Shown in pieces: positions 5,376 through 6,178 of a stretch of DNA of 6,178 nucleotides. A program made the translations under genes and the position numbers. Position 1 is the stretch's first letter. Each line of letters starts with the position of its first letter. Source of the DNA: JAVVPO01 sp036655715 (GTDB lineage Bacteria > Bacillota > Clostridia > Lachnospirales > Cellulosilyticaceae); assembly GCA_036655715.1 (NCBI GenBank), contig JAVVPO010000107.1:1-6178 (forward strand), in the 5' to 3' direction. The notes below the pieces were generated by a model. The model ran no database searches, had not been told where the DNA came from, and saw only the letters and a list, made by a program, of their open reading frames with translations.

Positions 5376-5832
5376 GTTCTTCACTCCATTCTTCTACTTT
5401 GTCTATTTGCACTTCTCCAAAGCGAGCATTTATATAGCAGCTATGGCTGCAATACTTCCTGCTGTTATTTCCATATACCTCAAACTCTTTTTTGCAATAA
5501 CTACAGGTAAAAGTATAGAAGGCATTTTGTTTTCGGATTCTCTTATCTTGATTTTCTATCCACCAAGACCTTCTACACTCATTTGAACAAAATTTTCTAT
5601 GCCTTCCTTTACCCTTCTGAGTTAATGTGGTATTACACTTTAGGCAAAATACGTGATTCTTTTCTATAAGTGGGGTATTAAGTTTAATAACTTCTTTTGG
5701 CCCACTTAAATGGTGTCTTTTACAGTAGCTCCTCACAGAGTCTCTAGATAATCCAAGTACTGTTGCAATGGCCTTATAGCCAAGACCTTGAAGTCTTAAT
5801 TCATAGATTTTTTGCTTTTGCAATTTGGTCAT
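5365..5832 (-). CDS. Phage helix-turn-helix protein with two Cys4 zinc-finger motifs
   Basis: This is a probable DNA-binding protein of 155 residues. Residues 12-38 form a helix-turn-helix (LRLQGLGYKAIATVLGLSRDSVRSYC) resembling sigma-70 region 4 or resolvase-type HTH units. Two treble-clef-like fingers follow: C63-x2-C66 with C82-x3-C86, and C110-x2-C113 with C128-x3-C132, with FCSNEC and YCSHSC as the second knuckles. Such proteins are common upstream of methylase and terminase genes in Clostridia prophages and are often annotated as sigma-70-like, although the sigma core regions are absent here. The ATG at 5832 has GGGAG at 5844-5848, 11 bases upstream. The gene overlaps the methyltransferase start by 11 bases, indicating one operon. 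A terminator lies upstream, so this is probably the first gene of a transcription unit. It may control late genes or join a DNA-cutting complex, but this is inference. Confidence 0.85.
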   Translation of the reverse strand: MTKLQKQKIYELRLQGLGYKAIATVLGLSRDSVRSYCKRHHLSGPKEVIKLNTPLIEKNHVFCLKCNTTLTQKGKGRHRKFCSNECRRSWWIENQDKRIRKQNAFYTFTCSYCKKEFEVYGNNSRKYCSHSCYINARFGEVQIDKVEEWSEERGV

Positions 5833-5950
5833 CTAATGTCTTACTCCCTTTCTATCTTGCGATTAAGTATGTGGCTAGCTTAATAAAGTAGGTATTTTTG
5901 AATAAAAGTTATGCAAATTAAGTTATCTTAAACCGAAGTATTCTTGATAA
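5833..5950. promoter_or_regulatory. Upstream region of the HTH gene with ATTAAG/CTTAAT inverted repeats
   Basis: Two inverted repeats use nearly the same half-site. ATTAAG (5862-5867) faces CTTAAT (5879-5884) across 11 bases, and ATTAAG (5917-5922) faces CTTAAA (5927-5932) across 4 bases. Between them is a -35-like TTGCAT on the minus strand (5916-5911), but the -10 at the usual distance is poor, so the promoter is not securely placed. The stretch lies between a terminator and the first gene of the operon, where a promoter and operator would be expected. AT-rich DNA yields such repeats by chance, so confidence is low. Confidence 0.3.
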
Positions 5951-5996
5951 CAAAAATAGCCACTAACCTTGGCACAACAAAGGATTAATGACTATT
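5951..5996 (-). terminator. Intrinsic terminator upstream of the HTH-methyltransferase operon
   Basis: On the minus strand, AATAGTCATTAA and CCTT pair with AAGG and TTAGTGGCTATT, giving about 16 base pairs with one bulged T and a 9-base loop, followed by TTTTTG. Two of the pairs are G-U on the minus strand but would be C-A mismatches on the plus strand. This shows that the minus-strand RNA is the structured one. It would end transcription of a gene lying to the right and isolate the HTH gene's promoter region. Confidence 0.65.
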
Positions 5997-6101
5997 GGAA
6001 TTTTATTTAAGTTTATATTATTTGGCAATTCAAATTACTTCTAGAATTATTGATGCTCAAAGCCTAGGAAGTATTATTAGCCTATCTTCTTAATACCCCC
6101 T
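5997..6101. other. AT-rich stretch with no recognisable gene
   Basis: Between the terminator and the stop codon of the partial frame at the right edge, I see no open frame with a ribosome binding site and no convincing promoter or repeat on either strand. It is probably the 3' untranslated region of the gene to the right. Confidence 0.4.
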
Positions 6102-6178
6102 CTATTCAATTATGCGAAAATCCACACGAAGGGGCGCATCGGTCTTGATCATCAAGGGTTGTAGGGATTTCACTCCCC
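6102..6178 (-). CDS. Possible C-terminal end of an unidentified gene, cut by the window edge
   Basis: A minus-strand frame is open from the right edge and ends with TAG at 6104-6102, giving 24 residues ending in LMIKTDAPLRVDFRIIE. A second frame is also open and ends with TGA at 6108-6106 (ending CAPSCGFSHN), and I cannot decide between them. The composition is visibly richer in G+C than the following 100 bases, as expected for coding sequence before an AT-rich spacer. The terminator at 5951-5996 supports a gene ending about here. The piece is too short for a family assignment. Confidence 0.3.
   Translation of the reverse strand, partial: GVKSLQPLMIKTDAPLRVDFRIIE

Noticed and set aside
5376..5384. 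GTG at 5384 as the methyltransferase start
   Set aside because: It overlaps the GGAG element at 5384-5387, leaving no spacer; the GTG at 5375 is 8 bases from it.
1..6178. CRISPR array, tRNA, rRNA, insertion sequence or toxin-antitoxin pair
   Set aside because: I found no regularly spaced repeats, no tRNA cloverleaf, no transposase motifs, and no recognisable toxin or antitoxin pair; the small genes do not match those families by eye.

Overview
This is the packaging end of a prophage or temperate phage of a low-G+C Gram-positive bacterium, most likely a member of the Clostridia. The basis is the AT-rich sequence, strong AGGAGG-like ribosome binding sites, a P27-type small terminase followed by a Terminase_1-type large terminase, and an upstream phage protein with a helix-turn-helix and two Cys4 fingers next to a ParB-methyltransferase fusion. 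All eight genes I accept are on the minus strand, so transcription runs from the right edge to the left edge.

Right to left: (1) 6178-5833 holds the short 3' end of an unidentified reading frame, a good minus-strand terminator, and an intergenic stretch with ATTAAG/CTTAAT inverted repeats. (2) 5832-4007 is a tightly overlapping trio: an HTH/zinc-finger protein, a ParB-like domain fused to a beta-class DNA methyltransferase, and a 47-residue protein whose start lies inside the methyltransferase gene. (3) 3861-2128 is an accessory block: a glutamine-synthetase-fold amidoligase (Amidoligase_2), a gamma-glutamylcyclotransferase-like enzyme, and an unrecognised 74-residue protein. The block ends at a minus-strand hairpin terminator. 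The 74-residue gene also has its own good promoter, with a duplicated palindrome over the -35 element. (4) 2055-33 is the terminase pair terS-terL, overlapping by 8 bases. (5) At the extreme left is a hairpin with a T-tract that reads as a terminator for the plus strand.

The terminases cut and pump DNA into the prohead, and the methyltransferase probably marks phage DNA or alters host DNA. The most interesting part is the amidoligase-cyclotransferase block. The two families have opposing chemistries: ATP-driven amide formation on a carboxylate, and release of 5-oxoproline from gamma-glutamyl amides. Side by side they look like a make-and-remove pair acting on an unknown peptide, amine or cell-envelope substrate. 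The block sits between structural genes and has its own regulatory signals, which is the pattern of a phage 'moron' (host-benefit) cassette. The pairing itself is known from comparative genomics of prophages. The local regulation, the small downstream gene and the intercistronic hairpin are what deserve a second look here.
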